Origin: Histophilus somni
GTDB lineage: Bacteria > Pseudomonadota > Gammaproteobacteria > Enterobacterales > Pasteurellaceae
Reading direction: 5' to 3'
Assembly (NCBI RefSeq): GCF_014202395.1
Contig: NZ_JACHGQ010000015.1
Span: forward strand, 1 to 56,263
Length of the DNA: 56,263 bases
Both the position numbers and the translations under genes were made by a program. The first letter of the stretch is position 1. Each line of letters begins with the position of its first letter. Below the pieces are notes generated by a model. The model did not search any database. It saw only the letters and a program-made list of their open reading frames with translations, and was not told the DNA's origin. This document shows positions 39,169 to 48,918 of this stretch, piece after piece.

Positions 39169-39184
39169 GTAGATCTTGTTCACA
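39169..39184. promoter_or_regulatory. CRP-like site upstream of the ABC operon
   Basis: GTAGA-TCTTGT-TCACA followed by AAAA; ~165 bp before the first binding-protein gene. Confidence 0.4.
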
Positions 39185-39346
39185 AAATTTTAACTTCATC
39201 ATTGCTCTGTATCTTGATAAATGTTACATACTGTTTTAAACAATTTATTTCAAATTGTTTTATTTTTGGAATTTATATTTCTTCAAGTGGAATATAGCTG
39301 TATTTCAGAATAGTGATTAACTCAACTTTCCAGGAGTAGCGTTCTT

Positions 39347-40282
39347 ATGAAGAAAACATTATTGGCTATGTTATGTGGCGGTCTATTATTAACCTCTCAA
39401 GCTGTAATCGCAAAAAATTATGTCATTGGTGCACCTATGAACTCTTTTGCGGATAAATGGCAAACTTATCTTCAAGATGCCGTTCGTGATTTTGATGAAA
39501 AACATGATGATGTGCAAATCAAATTGGCTGATTCAAATAGCGATCCCAATATTCAAGTCAATTTAGTTCAGAATTTTATCGACCAAAATGTTGATGCGTT
39601 ACTTGTGGTTCCAACGGATCCGACAGTAGTAAAACGTATTGGCGTGTTAGCAAAAAAAGCGGGCATTCCTTTAATCGTGGTGAACCGTAAACCAAATGAT
39701 GAGCATATGCAATATGTAACCAGCTTTGTTGGTTCTGATGAAATTGAAGGGGGGCGAATTCAAGGTAATTTTATTGTCAATACTCTAGCCGGTAAAAATG
39801 CAGAGAGTCTCATTTTACTCGGACCATTGGGGCAAGATGCAGTCACTAAACGTACTCAAGGTAATGAGGAAATTTTTGCTCAGCACAAGAATATTAAAGT
39901 AGTGAGCAAGCAAGAAGGTAGATGGGAACGTGACCGTGGTTTAGCTATTGCAGAAAACGTATTGGCGGGGAATAAAGGTATTAACGTTATTGTGAGTAAC
40001 AATGATGAAATGGCTATTGGTGCAATTCTTGCAACTCGTAAGTTAGGTATCAAAGACGAAGACATTACTATCGTTGGTTTAGATGCAACTCCCGATGCGT
40101 TAGAGTATTTAGGTAAAGGTTTGGATGCGACAGTATTCCAATCCGCACAAGGTCAAGGTTACACCGGAGCTGAAATGGCTTATTTAGCGGCTAAAGGTGA
40201 AAAAGTACCAAGCGTTAAATGGGTTCCTTTTGAGCTAGTTACTCCGGATAAAAAAGAAGAATATCAAGCAAGATATAAATAG
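39347..40282 (+). CDS. Sugar (probably inositol) ABC transporter substrate-binding protein 1
   Basis: 311 residues with a Sec signal peptide (MKKTLLAMLCGGLLLTSQAVIAK). Periplasmic-binding-protein fold of the ribose/galactose type: DQNVDALLVVPTDPTVV, NNDEMAIGAILATR and VGLDATPDALEYL. Followed by a second, clearly paralogous binding-protein gene, then ATPase and permease. Inositol is proposed from context (compare the Caulobacter IbpA-IatA-IatP system). SD AGGAG. Confidence 0.9.
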   Translation: MKKTLLAMLCGGLLLTSQAVIAKNYVIGAPMNSFADKWQTYLQDAVRDFDEKHDDVQIKLADSNSDPNIQVNLVQNFIDQNVDALLVVPTDPTVVKRIGVLAKKAGIPLIVVNRKPNDEHMQYVTSFVGSDEIEGGRIQGNFIVNTLAGKNAESLILLGPLGQDAVTKRTQGNEEIFAQHKNIKVVSKQEGRWERDRGLAIAENVLAGNKGINVIVSNNDEMAIGAILATRKLGIKDEDITIVGLDATPDALEYLGKGLDATVFQSAQGQGYTGAEMAYLAAKGEKVPSVKWVPFELVTPDKKEEYQARYK

Positions 40283-40300
40283 ACGCTTCTTAACCAACAC

Positions 40301-40326
40301 AAAGGGTAGTGTAATACCTACCCTTT
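40301..40326 (+). other. Hairpin between the two binding-protein genes
   Basis: Perfect 9-bp arms AAAGGGTAG / CTACCCTTT with 8-nt loop and no strong T run. Probably protects the upstream mRNA end and allows higher expression of the first binding protein. Confidence 0.55.
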
Positions 40327-40368
40327 ATCTTGAGCAAATGTTGATCGTTATCATCTAGAGACAAAGTT

Positions 40369-41304
40369 ATGTTCAAAAAATCATTGTTTATTTTATTGGG
40401 AGTAGCGTCGTTGTTTTCCCCCATTGTTACGGCAAAAAATTTAACCGTTGGCGTGGCGATGTATAGTCTTTCAGATAAATATCCTACCTATTTGCAAGAT
40501 GCTATGAAGAAATTTGATCAGGAAAAAGCTGATGTTACTTTTCGTTATGCTGATGCAAATTCAGATCCGGCAAGAATGTTAAGCGATATTGAAACATTTA
40601 TTGATTCTGGTGTAGATGCTTTGTTAGTTATGCCGACAGATAGCGATATTATTAAAGCTATTGGTGTTAAGGCAAAAAAGGCAAAAATTCCGTTAGTTGT
40701 GGTGACAAATAAGCCTAAAGATGAGGATATGAAATATATCACCAGTTACGTAGGGTCAGAAGAGATTACTGGTGGTGAAATGCAGGCAAACTTTATTGTA
40801 GAACAATTAAAAGGTAAGCCGGCAAATGCGATTATTTTAATGGGACCTCTAGGTTGGGATGCTCAAATTAAACGCACTGAAGGAAATGAAAATATTCTGA
40901 GAAAACACCCTGAAATTCAGGTGATCAGTAAACAGGAAGGTAAATGGGATAGAGCAAAAGCAATTGATATTACAGAAAATTTGTTATCAGGTAGTCAAAA
41001 AATTGATGTAGTGATCAGTAATAATGACGAGATGGCAATCGGTGCACTCCTTGCCGCCCGTAAAAAAGGGATTGCAGACGAGGATATGTTGATTGTTGGA
41101 TTAGATGCAACACCTGATGCGTTAGAGTATTTAGGTAAAGGTTTGGATGCGACAATTTATCAATCTGCTTCCGGTCAAGGGCGTACCAGTGCAGAAATAG
41201 CGTATAAAGCGGCAAAAGGTGAAAGTGTACCTAAGTTGAACTTTATTCCTTTTGAATTGGTTACACCGGATAAAAAAGCACAATATATTGATAAATATAG
41301 ATGA
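40369..41304 (+). CDS. Sugar (probably inositol) ABC transporter substrate-binding protein 2
   Basis: 311 residues, same length as protein 1, with its own signal peptide (MFKKSLFILLGVASLFSPIVTAK). The C-terminal third is nearly the same as in protein 1, including a 39-base DNA block identical in both (40094-40132 and 41116-41154), while the N-terminal lobe has diverged. The two proteins may differ in ligand (for example inositol isomers) while sharing one transporter. Confidence 0.9.
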   Translation: MFKKSLFILLGVASLFSPIVTAKNLTVGVAMYSLSDKYPTYLQDAMKKFDQEKADVTFRYADANSDPARMLSDIETFIDSGVDALLVMPTDSDIIKAIGVKAKKAKIPLVVVTNKPKDEDMKYITSYVGSEEITGGEMQANFIVEQLKGKPANAIILMGPLGWDAQIKRTEGNENILRKHPEIQVISKQEGKWDRAKAIDITENLLSGSQKIDVVISNNDEMAIGALLAARKKGIADEDMLIVGLDATPDALEYLGKGLDATIYQSASGQGRTSAEIAYKAAKGESVPKLNFIPFELVTPDKKAQYIDKYR

Positions 41305-41384
41305 TAGAAAACAGTAAAAATTAACCGCTCTTTGTTGTTAGAAATTACCGTTATTAATACGACAATAAAAATAAGGAGTTCTAA

Positions 41385-42902
41385 ATGAATGATTTGAGTC
41401 GTTCTCCATATATTTTAGAGATGCGGAATGTATCTAAAACATTCCCCGGCGTTAAAGCATTGGACGGCATTAACTTAAAAGTCAAGCGTGGAACCATTCA
41501 TGCCTTAATGGGGGAAAACGGTGCAGGTAAATCAACGTTAATGAAAATTCTCTACGGCATCTATACGCCGGATGCCGGTGGAGAATTAATTTTAGATGAT
41601 AAGCCTTTTAAACCGAGTGCACCGATTGATGCTATTCGCACTGGGTTGACTATGGTACCACAAGAAATTTCTCCTGCGGGTAATTTAACTATCGCAGATA
41701 ATTTCTATCTTGGGCGAGAAATTACTCGTGGTAAATTCTTTTTAAATCAAAAAGAAATGGATTGTAAAACAGCGGAAATCTTAAATGAATTGGGTATTCC
41801 GATGGATGTAACCGCTAAAATGTCAGATGTTTCCGTAGCGAAGGCACAATTGGTTGCGATTGCTACCGCAGTTTCTAATGATGCGAAAGTAATTATTATG
41901 GACGAACCGACAACGGCATTAACAGAAGTAGAGGTTGAACAGCTTTATAAAATTATTGAAACGGTAAGACAAAGAGGGATTTCAATTATCTTTATTTCAC
42001 ATAAATTAGATGAAGTTTTCCGTGTTTCTGATGAAATCACAGTAATTCGTGATGGTCAATATGTAGGTACGAAACTAACCTCAGAAGTAACCAAAGATGA
42101 ATTGATTTCTATGATGGTTGGTCGTGATATGTCAGAAATGTTCCAACGTGAACGTATTGTCATTTCTGATGAAGTTGTACTCGAAATTAAAAATTTCTCT
42201 CGTGCAGGCAAATATCATGATATTAATTTCCAAGTGCGTAGAGGAGAAATCTTTGGTATTGCCGGTCTAGTTGGTGCAGGTCGTTCTGAGATTGTAGAGG
42301 GATTGTTTGGTTATAAACTGGCTGATAGTGGTGAAATCTATGTTCATGGCGAAAAAGCCGATATTAAAACCCCGTTAGATGCTATGAAATACAAAATTGG
42401 CTTTGTAACGGAAGATCGTAAGTTAACAGGACTGTTTTTAAATTTAAGTATTACTGACAATATGATTATGCCTAGAATGTCCCCTTACTTGGAAAATTTT
42501 TTAGTGTCGGTGACAAAAGCACAGAAGTCAGCAAATGCTCAAAAAGATAAATTAAAAATTAAAGCACCAAATGTTGAGGTCATTACCAATAATTTATCTG
42601 GGGGTAATCAGCAAAAAGTTTTATTGGCTCGTTGGTTATTACTTGAGCCGGATATTTTAATTTTAGATGAACCAACAAAAGGTATTGATGTTGGGGCAAA
42701 AGCTGAGCTTTATAAACTCATGGTGGAATTAGCAAAACAAGGTAAGAGTATTATCATGATTACATCAGATATGCTTGAATTGCTTTCGATGAGTGACAGA
42801 GTGATGGTAATGCACGAAGGTCGTGTAGCCGGAATTATTCCACAAGAAGAATTGACTCAAGAACGGGTGCTTGAATTAGCATCCGGTTTAGGTCAAGTAT
42901 AA
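41385..42902 (+). CDS. Sugar ABC transporter ATPase, two nucleotide-binding domains
   Basis: 505 residues, RbsA/MglA family. First domain: Walker A GENGAGKSTLMKI and Walker B VIIMDEPTTALTE. Second domain: degenerate Walker A GLVGAGRSEIVEG, signature LSGGNQQKVLLARWLL and Walker B ILILDEPTKGIDVG. The second ATP site is therefore likely weak, usual for the family. 37 bp before the permease gene. SD AAGGAG. Confidence 0.93.
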   Translation: MNDLSRSPYILEMRNVSKTFPGVKALDGINLKVKRGTIHALMGENGAGKSTLMKILYGIYTPDAGGELILDDKPFKPSAPIDAIRTGLTMVPQEISPAGNLTIADNFYLGREITRGKFFLNQKEMDCKTAEILNELGIPMDVTAKMSDVSVAKAQLVAIATAVSNDAKVIIMDEPTTALTEVEVEQLYKIIETVRQRGISIIFISHKLDEVFRVSDEITVIRDGQYVGTKLTSEVTKDELISMMVGRDMSEMFQRERIVISDEVVLEIKNFSRAGKYHDINFQVRRGEIFGIAGLVGAGRSEIVEGLFGYKLADSGEIYVHGEKADIKTPLDAMKYKIGFVTEDRKLTGLFLNLSITDNMIMPRMSPYLENFLVSVTKAQKSANAQKDKLKIKAPNVEVITNNLSGGNQQKVLLARWLLLEPDILILDEPTKGIDVGAKAELYKLMVELAKQGKSIIMITSDMLELLSMSDRVMVMHEGRVAGIIPQEELTQERVLELASGLGQV

Positions 42903-42939
42903 AAAGATTTCCCCTAGAATAACAATCGAGGTATTTATT

Positions 42940-43896
42940 ATGTCAAATGCTACGCTTAAAAAAATATTGAACGCCTATGGAATGGTGTTTATTTTAATTG
43001 CCTTATTTTTAGCATTATCTGCATCAATTGATGGTTTCTTTTCCGCTCGTACTGTTTGGAGTATTATTGAGCAAGTTTCTATGTTTGGGATCATTGCAAT
43101 TGGAGTAACCTTTGCTATTATCACAACGGGGATTGATTTGTCCTCTGGTTCAATGGTAGCGATGACTTCTGTTGTGGCTGCTTCTATCGTAACTGGTGGC
43201 GATACAGTAAGTTCGGCATTACTTGCTTTTGCGATTTCAATTGTATTAGGTGCTGCAATGGGGGCTATCAATGGTAGTTTAACCGCTTTTGGCTCTATCC
43301 CTCCGTTTATTGCTACTTTAGGTATGATGATTATTGCCCGTGGTGGTGCTCAACTTTATTCTTCAGGTCGTCCAATTGATGCCTCTTCTGAAGCATTTAC
43401 TTGGATTTCTGATGTTGATTTCTTTGGATTACCCGGTTTAGTACTTGTTTATATCGTAATTGTCATTGCTTCACACATTTTACTGAGCCGTTCAACATTT
43501 GGCCGTCACGTTTATGCAGTTGGTGGTAATTTAAACGCAGCAAAAATTTGTGGTATTAATACAACTAAAACATTGATTTGGGTTTATGTTTTCGCCGGTG
43601 CTTTGTCTGGATTAGTGGGGGCATTACTGGCAGCTCGTACTTATGCAGGTAACCCCTCTTATGGTTTATCTTGGGAGCTTGATGCAATTGCCGCAGCAGT
43701 GATCGGTGGGGTATCGCTAAGTGGCGGTATTGGTACAATCCCTATGTGCGTTATCGGTGCTTTAATTATTGGGACAACAAACAAAGGATTAAATATGCTG
43801 GGAGTTGATCCATATTGGCAACAAATTATTAAAGGTTTGATTATTGTTGTTGCGGTATTAATCGATACATTAAAACGCCGTAGAAAAGCAAATTAA
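42940..43896 (+). CDS. Sugar ABC transporter permease (RbsC family)
   Basis: 318 residues, about 8-10 membrane segments. GVTFAIITTGIDLSSGSMVA near the N-terminus and VGGNLNAAKICGI, then IAAAVIGGVSLSGGIGTI, are the RbsC-type contact regions for the ATPase. Last gene of the ABC operon, ending at a strong terminator. Confidence 0.93.
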   Translation: MSNATLKKILNAYGMVFILIALFLALSASIDGFFSARTVWSIIEQVSMFGIIAIGVTFAIITTGIDLSSGSMVAMTSVVAASIVTGGDTVSSALLAFAISIVLGAAMGAINGSLTAFGSIPPFIATLGMMIIARGGAQLYSSGRPIDASSEAFTWISDVDFFGLPGLVLVYIVIVIASHILLSRSTFGRHVYAVGGNLNAAKICGINTTKTLIWVYVFAGALSGLVGALLAARTYAGNPSYGLSWELDAIAAAVIGGVSLSGGIGTIPMCVIGALIIGTTNKGLNMLGVDPYWQQIIKGLIIVVAVLIDTLKRRRKAN

Positions 43897-43911
43897 GCAA
43901 AAGGTTACAAG

Positions 43912-43946
43912 AAAAAAATAGCAATTGTATAGTTGCTATTTTTTTT
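43912..43946 (+). terminator. Terminator of the ABC operon
   Basis: Arms AAAAAATAGCAA / TTGCTATTTTTT with a short loop and extra T. Confidence 0.85.
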
Positions 43947-43974
43947 GTTTGTTGGGGAAGTGCGGTTAGAAAAA

Positions 43975-43990
43975 TTTGATCAGCTCCACA
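43975..43990. promoter_or_regulatory. CRP-like site upstream of iolD
   Basis: TTTGA-TCAGCT-CCACA: 4/5 matches in each half. Located ~95 bp before iolD, after the ABC terminator and an uptake signal. Confidence 0.55.
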
Positions 43991-44082
43991 AAAATGAAAT
44001 TTATTTTTCATTTTTATTTTATTTGAAACGAAAATATGATTATATAGCTACAAATTTCAATTATCTGATTTGGGAGATGATG

Positions 44083-46020
44083 ATGAAGACAGTGAGATTA
44101 ACGGTAGCTCAAGCATTAGTAAAATTTCTTGATAACCAATATATTGAGTTCGATGGAAAGGTAACAAAATTCGTTGAAGGCATTTTCGGGATTTTTGGAC
44201 ATGGTAACGTGCTGGGTTTAGGTCAAGCACTGGAACAGGATAGTGGCGAATTGATTGTGCGTCAAGGACGTAACGAGCAAGGCATGGCTCATGTAGCAAT
44301 AGGGTTTGCGAAGCAAAAATTACGCAAACAAATCTATGCCTGTACTTCATCTGTTGGTCCGGGGGCTGCAAATATGATTACAGCAGCTGCAACAGCAACG
44401 GCAAATCGTATTCCACTTCTTTTATTACCTGGTGATGTTTTTGCTACTCGTCAACCAGACCCTGTGTTGCAACAAATTGAACAAACTTATGATTTAAGTA
44501 TTAGTACCAATGATGCTTTTCGTGCGGTAAGTAAATACTGGGATCGTGTAAGTCGTCCTGAACAATTAATGACAGCTTGTATCAACGCAATGCGTGTATT
44601 GACTGATCCTGCAGAAACCGGTGCGGTGACAATTGCATTGCCACAAGATGTTCAGACTGAAGCTTATGATTTTCCTGAGTATTTTTTACAAAAACGTATT
44701 CATCGCATTGAGCGTACACCTCCAACGGAAGCGATGCTACAAGATGCTTTGACCTTAATTCAAAATGCGAAAAAACCACTAATTATTTGTGGTGGTGGAG
44801 TGCGGTACTCTGAGGCGGCAGAGCAATTAAAAGCCTTTGCTGAAATTTATAATATTCCATTTGCAGAGACTCAAGCGGGTAAAAGTGCGGTAGTTTCTGA
44901 GCATTATTTGAATGTTGGCGGTATAGGTGTAACAGGTTGTGTAGCTGCAAATTTATTAGCACCGGAGGCTGACTTAGTCATTGGTATTGGTACAAGATAT
45001 ACTGATTTTACGACGGGATCTAAATGGATTTTCAATAATGACGAAGTGAAATTCTTAAATATCAATGTTGCTCGCTTTGATGCTTATAAGTTAGATGGTG
45101 TACAAGTTACAGCTGATGCCAAAGAAACGCTGGAAAAATTAACCGCACTTTTAGCTACAACAGGTTATCAAGCCCAATGGGGTGATAAAGTGGCACAGGC
45201 AAAAAAAGCGTTGGAAACTGAATTAGAGCGTGTTCACAATATAACTTATACCGAAGATTTTGTACCTGAAATTGATGATCGTTTAAATCGTGAGGCGGTT
45301 TATGCTGAATTTATGGAGATGACCAAATCTTGTTTAGCTCAAACAAGGGTGTTAGGTATTTTAAATGAAACATTAGGTGAAAATGATGTCATCGTGGGGG
45401 CTGCGGGTAGTTTACCAGGCGATTTACAACGTATTTGGCAGTCTAAAGGCGAAAATACCTATCATTTGGAATACGGTTATTCTTGTATGGGGTATGAAGT
45501 TAGTGCTGCTCTAGGGGTCAAAATTGCAGAACCTCATCGTGAAGTTTATACCTTCTTAGGTGATGGATCTTACATGATGTTGCATTCTGAACTGGTAACG
45601 TCAATTCAAGAAAATAGAAAAATTAACGTAATATTATTCGATAATATGACAAACGGTTGTATCAATAACTTACAAATTGGCCATGGTATGGACAGTTTTG
45701 CAACGGAATTTCGTTTCAGAAACAAGAATACCAATAAATTAGATGGGGGCTTTGTACCGGTTAATTTTGCTATGAATGCCGCATCTTACGGTTGCAAAAC
45801 CTATCAAGTAACTACCGAAGAAGAGCTACGATTGGCTTTGGCTGATGCAAAAAAACAACAGGTTTCTACTTTAATTGATATTAAGGTTTTACCAAAAACG
45901 ATGGCGAAGGGATATGAAAGCTGGTGGCACGTTGGTGTGGCTGAGGTGTCAAATAAAGCTGAAATTAATGCTGCCTATGAAGATTCTATTGCTCATATTG
46001 AGGTAGCAAGACGTTACTAA
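44083..46020 (+). CDS. iolD: Trihydroxycyclohexane-1,2-dione hydrolase IolD
   Basis: 645 residues, ThDP-dependent. [16 protein letters not shown] and RNEQGMAH with the catalytic Glu region at the N-terminus; ThDP motif [15 protein letters not shown] ... DNMTNG near the C-terminus. It opens the ring of 3D-trihydroxycyclohexane-1,2-dione to 5-deoxy-glucuronate. Three ATG codons (44077, 44080, 44083) follow GGGAG; 44083 has the best spacing. The frame is open to 43933 through the terminator and has no family similarity there. Start of iolD-iolE-iolG. Confidence 0.95.
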   Translation: MKTVRLTVAQALVKFLDNQYIEFDGKVTKFVEGIFGIFGHGNVLGLGQALEQDSGELIVRQGRNEQGMAHVAIGFAKQKLRKQIYACTSSVGPGAANMITAAATATANRIPLLLLPGDVFATRQPDPVLQQIEQTYDLSISTNDAFRAVSKYWDRVSRPEQLMTACINAMRVLTDPAETGAVTIALPQDVQTEAYDFPEYFLQKRIHRIERTPPTEAMLQDALTLIQNAKKPLIICGGGVRYSEAAEQLKAFAEIYNIPFAETQAGKSAVVSEHYLNVGGIGVTGCVAANLLAPEADLVIGIGTRYTDFTTGSKWIFNNDEVKFLNINVARFDAYKLDGVQVTADAKETLEKLTALLATTGYQAQWGDKVAQAKKALETELERVHNITYTEDFVPEIDDRLNREAVYAEFMEMTKSCLAQTRVLGILNETLGENDVIVGAAGSLPGDLQRIWQSKGENTYHLEYGYSCMGYEVSAALGVKIAEPHREVYTFLGDGSYMMLHSELVTSIQENRKINVILFDNMTNGCINNLQIGHGMDSFATEFRFRNKNTNKLDGGFVPVNFAMNAASYGCKTYQVTTEEELRLALADAKKQQVSTLIDIKVLPKTMAKGYESWWHVGVAEVSNKAEINAAYEDSIAHIEVARRY

Positions 46021-46032
46021 TTTAACTTGATA

Positions 46033-46048
46033 GGCTCAATATTGAGCC
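46033..46048. other. 16-bp perfect palindrome between iolD and iolE
   Basis: GGCTCAATATTGAGCC with no loop. Could be a protein-binding site or a weak mRNA hairpin; no T run, so not a terminator. Confidence 0.5.
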
Positions 46049-46093
46049 CATTTATCATGAAATTCATTCATTCTTTTTAAGAAGGACAACAGT

Positions 46094-46990
46094 ATGAAAG
46101 CTGAAAATGTAAAATTGGGCATTGCACCGATTGGTTGGACAAATGACGATTTACCGGAAATTGGTAAAGAGAATACTTTTGAACAGTGCGTAAGTGAAAT
46201 GGCATTAGCTGGGTTCACCGGTAGCGAAGTGGGAAGTAAATATCCACGTGATATTGACGTTTTGAAACGTAAACTGGATTTACGGGGTATCCAAATTTGT
46301 AACGCATGGTTCAGTACATTCTTTGTTGATGGTAAAAAAGAAGAAACTATCAAAGGTTTTATAGAGCATCGTGATTTTTTACATGCTATGGGAGCTAAGG
46401 TTATTGGTTGCTCTGAGCAAAGTCGTAGTATTCAAGGTCAGAAAAAAGCAATTTTCAAAGAGAAAACTATTTTCACGGAAGCTGAATGGCAATTGCTAGC
46501 GGAAGGTTATAATGAGCTTGCAAAATTAGCCGCAGAAAAAGGCATGAAGGTATGCTTACATCACCATATGGGAACTGGTATTCAAACACCCGCAGAAATT
46601 GATAAATACATGGAAATCACTAATGATGATGTGTATTTATTATTCGATTCAGGTCACCTTTATTATTCAGAAGGCTCACAACAAGTTATGCTGGAGGTAT
46701 TAGAAAAATATATTCACCGTGTTGTTCATGTTCACCTAAAAGATGTGCGTGATGAGGTTGTGGCGGAAGTAAAAGCAAATGATCTTAGTTTCTTGGAAGG
46801 GGTTGTTAAAGGTACATTCACTGTGCCGGGAGATGGTGTAATTGATTTCAAACCGATTTTTGATATTTTAGAAAAATATGATTATAAAGGTTGGATGGTT
46901 GTTGAAGCCGAACAAGATCCGGCAATTGCAAATCCGTTAGAATATGCAATTAAAGGTCGTCAATATATCAGAGAAGTTGCAGGAGTTTAA
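46094..46990 (+). CDS. iolE: Inosose dehydratase IolE
   Basis: 298 residues, AP-endonuclease-2 TIM barrel. [16 protein letters not shown] at the N-terminus is the family signature. Metal ligands are likely in [24 protein letters not shown] and [10 protein letters not shown]. It dehydrates 2-keto-myo-inositol. SD AAGGAC. One base separates its stop from iolG. Confidence 0.96.
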
Positions 46991-46991
46991 A

Positions 46992-48002
46992 ATGATTAAA
47001 GTAGGTATTATTGGTGCAGGTCGTATTGGTCGTGTACACTCAGAAAGTATTACAAAATATGTAAAAGGTGCTGAAATCAAAGCGATTTCTGATGTTCGTG
47101 TTACTGAAGAGTTAAAAGAATGGGCAAAGGGAATGGGTATTCCGAATGTCTATGAAGACTATAAATTAATTTTACAAGATGCGGAGATTGATGCTGTTTT
47201 AGTCTGTTCTTCCACTAATACGCATGCACCGATTTCTATTGAAGCGGCTCGTGCAGGTAAACATATTTTCTGTGAAAAACCAATTGACGCAGATGTTGAT
47301 CGTATTCAGCAAGTATTAGCAGAAGTGGAAAAAGCGGGTGTTAAATTCCAAGTCGGTTTTAACCGCCGTTTTGACCATAATTTCAAAGCAATTAAGAATG
47401 CGGTAGTCAATGGTGATATTGGTGAACCCCACGTTATTCGGGTCACTTCTCGTGATCCAGATGCACCGCCAATTGAATATGTAAAAGTGTCCGGCGGTAT
47501 GTTATTTGATATGACAATCCATGATTTTGATATGGTGCGTTATTTGTCCGGCAGTGAAGTAACGGAGGTATATGCGGCAGGAGGTGTTCTTGTTGATCCG
47601 AAAATTGGTGAAGCGGGCGATATTGATACCGCAGTTATTACCTTAAAACTTGCAAACGGGGCAATTGCAGTGATTGATAATAGCCGTAAAGCAGTTTATG
47701 GTTATGACCAACGTGCAGAAGTATTCGGTTCTAAAGGTGCGATCCAAACCGCAAATGATACGCCGTCAACAGCAATTTTATCTAATGTGAATGGTGTCAT
47801 CGCAGAAAAACCAAAATATTTCTTCTTAGAACGTTACATGCAATCTTTTGCTGATGAAATGGCGTGCTTTGTTGACTCAGTGGTGAATGACAAACCAACA
47901 TTAGTAAACGGTACTGACGGTTTGCAACCGGTATTAATCGCAATTGCAGCGAAAAAATCATTGGATGAGGGGCGTCCTGTTAAAATGAGTGAAATTTCCT
48001 AG
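46992..48002 (+). CDS. iolG: Inositol 2-dehydrogenase IolG
   Basis: 336 residues from the ATG at 46992 (MIKVGIIGAGRIGRVH). Rossmann motif GxGxxG, EKPID with the catalytic Lys, GFNRRFD and FDMTIHDFDM with the DxxxHD catalytic set. It oxidises myo-inositol to 2-keto-myo-inositol with NAD+. Ends at a terminator shared with rsmE. iolC and iolJ are not in the window. Confidence 0.95.
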   Translation: MIKVGIIGAGRIGRVHSESITKYVKGAEIKAISDVRVTEELKEWAKGMGIPNVYEDYKLILQDAEIDAVLVCSSTNTHAPISIEAARAGKHIFCEKPIDADVDRIQQVLAEVEKAGVKFQVGFNRRFDHNFKAIKNAVVNGDIGEPHVIRVTSRDPDAPPIEYVKVSGGMLFDMTIHDFDMVRYLSGSEVTEVYAAGGVLVDPKIGEAGDIDTAVITLKLANGAIAVIDNSRKAVYGYDQRAEVFGSKGAIQTANDTPSTAILSNVNGVIAEKPKYFFLERYMQSFADEMACFVDSVVNDKPTLVNGTDGLQPVLIAIAAKKSLDEGRPVKMSEIS

Positions 48003-48020
48003 TTTAAGGAGATTGCAAGA

Positions 48021-48049
48021 AAAGGGCGGTAAAAAATTACCGCTCTTTT
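48021..48049. terminator. Shared terminator of iolD-E-G and rsmE
   Basis: 12-bp stem AAAGGGCGGTAA / TTACCGCTCTTT with one G-U pair and 5-nt loop, between convergent genes. Confidence 0.75.
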
Positions 48050-48063
48050 GGTTTGTACTTCTG

Positions 48064-48801
48064 TTACGTTGCCAAATCTCCGAAACAGACCTGTAATGCG
48101 GTGATTGCACTAAGTGCGGCAGTTTCTGTGCGTAGAACACGCTTACCAAGTAAAATTTCAGTAAATCCCTGAGTTTCTGTTTGACTAATTTCTTGTGCAG
48201 AAAGTCCTCCTTCTGAACCTATTAACAAGCGAACACCTTGCGGGGGAATTTCCGGTAAGGTACGAATTGTATATTTAGCTCTTGGGTGAAGATTAAGCTT
48301 TAAGGTTCCGTCTTGTTCAGCACACCAATCTTGCAATTTCATTAATGGGCGAATGTCAGGCACTATATTACGCCCACATTGTTCACAAGCGGAAATCGCA
48401 ATTTTTTGCCATTGTTGGATTTTTTTCTCCATACGATCCTTATCAAGTTTTACTCCACAACGTTCAGACCATAATGGCGTAATTATGTTGACCCCTAACT
48501 CAACGGATTTTTGAATAGTAAACTCCATTCTTTCTCCACGAGAAATCACTTGACCTAGATGAATAAATAATGGACTTTCACGATTTTCCAATTGACGAGA
48601 GAGAATGTTAACTTCAATTGCTTTTTTATTTGTTTGAGTAATAATGGCAGGGTAAATATGGTTACTTCCGTCAAATAATTCAATTTGCTCACCTACCTGC
48701 ATGCGTAGAACACGCCCTACATGATTTGCCGCATCATCGCTTAATTGACAAGTTTGTTGATTTTCTAAAGAGGTTGGATGATAAATTCGAGGAATACGCA
48801 T
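48064..48801 (-). CDS. rsmE: 16S rRNA m3U1498 methyltransferase RsmE
   Basis: 245 residues, SPOUT fold. [11 protein letters not shown] and [21 protein letters not shown] at the N-terminus, [13 protein letters not shown] and [16 protein letters not shown] in the knotted SAM-binding region. Start at the ATG of 48801; the frame is open upstream through an uptake-signal hairpin and that part is not conserved. Confidence 0.95.
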   Translation of the reverse strand: MRIPRIYHPTSLENQQTCQLSDDAANHVGRVLRMQVGEQIELFDGSNHIYPAIITQTNKKAIEVNILSRQLENRESPLFIHLGQVISRGERMEFTIQKSVELGVNIITPLWSERCGVKLDKDRMEKKIQQWQKIAISACEQCGRNIVPDIRPLMKLQDWCAEQDGTLKLNLHPRAKYTIRTLPEIPPQGVRLLIGSEGGLSAQEISQTETQGFTEILLGKRVLRTETAALSAITALQVCFGDLAT

Positions 48802-48849
48802 ATTATTTAATGGGTTAGTTAATTTTGTTGCTATGATAACAGAAATTAA

Positions 48850-48874
48850 AAGTGCGGTGAAATTTACCGCACTT
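48850..48874 (-). terminator. Inverted uptake-signal pair, terminator of potE
   Basis: ACCGCACTT and AAGTGCGGT facing each other across 7 nt with A/T flanks; on the minus strand it follows potE and ends in TTTT. Confidence 0.75.
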
Positions 48875-48918
48875 TTTGTCATTGTATTTGTTGACTTGAA
48901 AAAATAAATAATTTTACC

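Noticed and set aside
43933-44082. N-terminal extension of iolD
   Set aside because: It runs through the ABC-operon terminator, an uptake signal and the promoter region; the SD points to the ATGs at 44077-44083.
48850-48874. Inverted repeat that could be taken as insertion-element ends
   Set aside because: It is a facing pair of uptake signals forming a hairpin, as at 29034 and 50248; no transposase is nearby.
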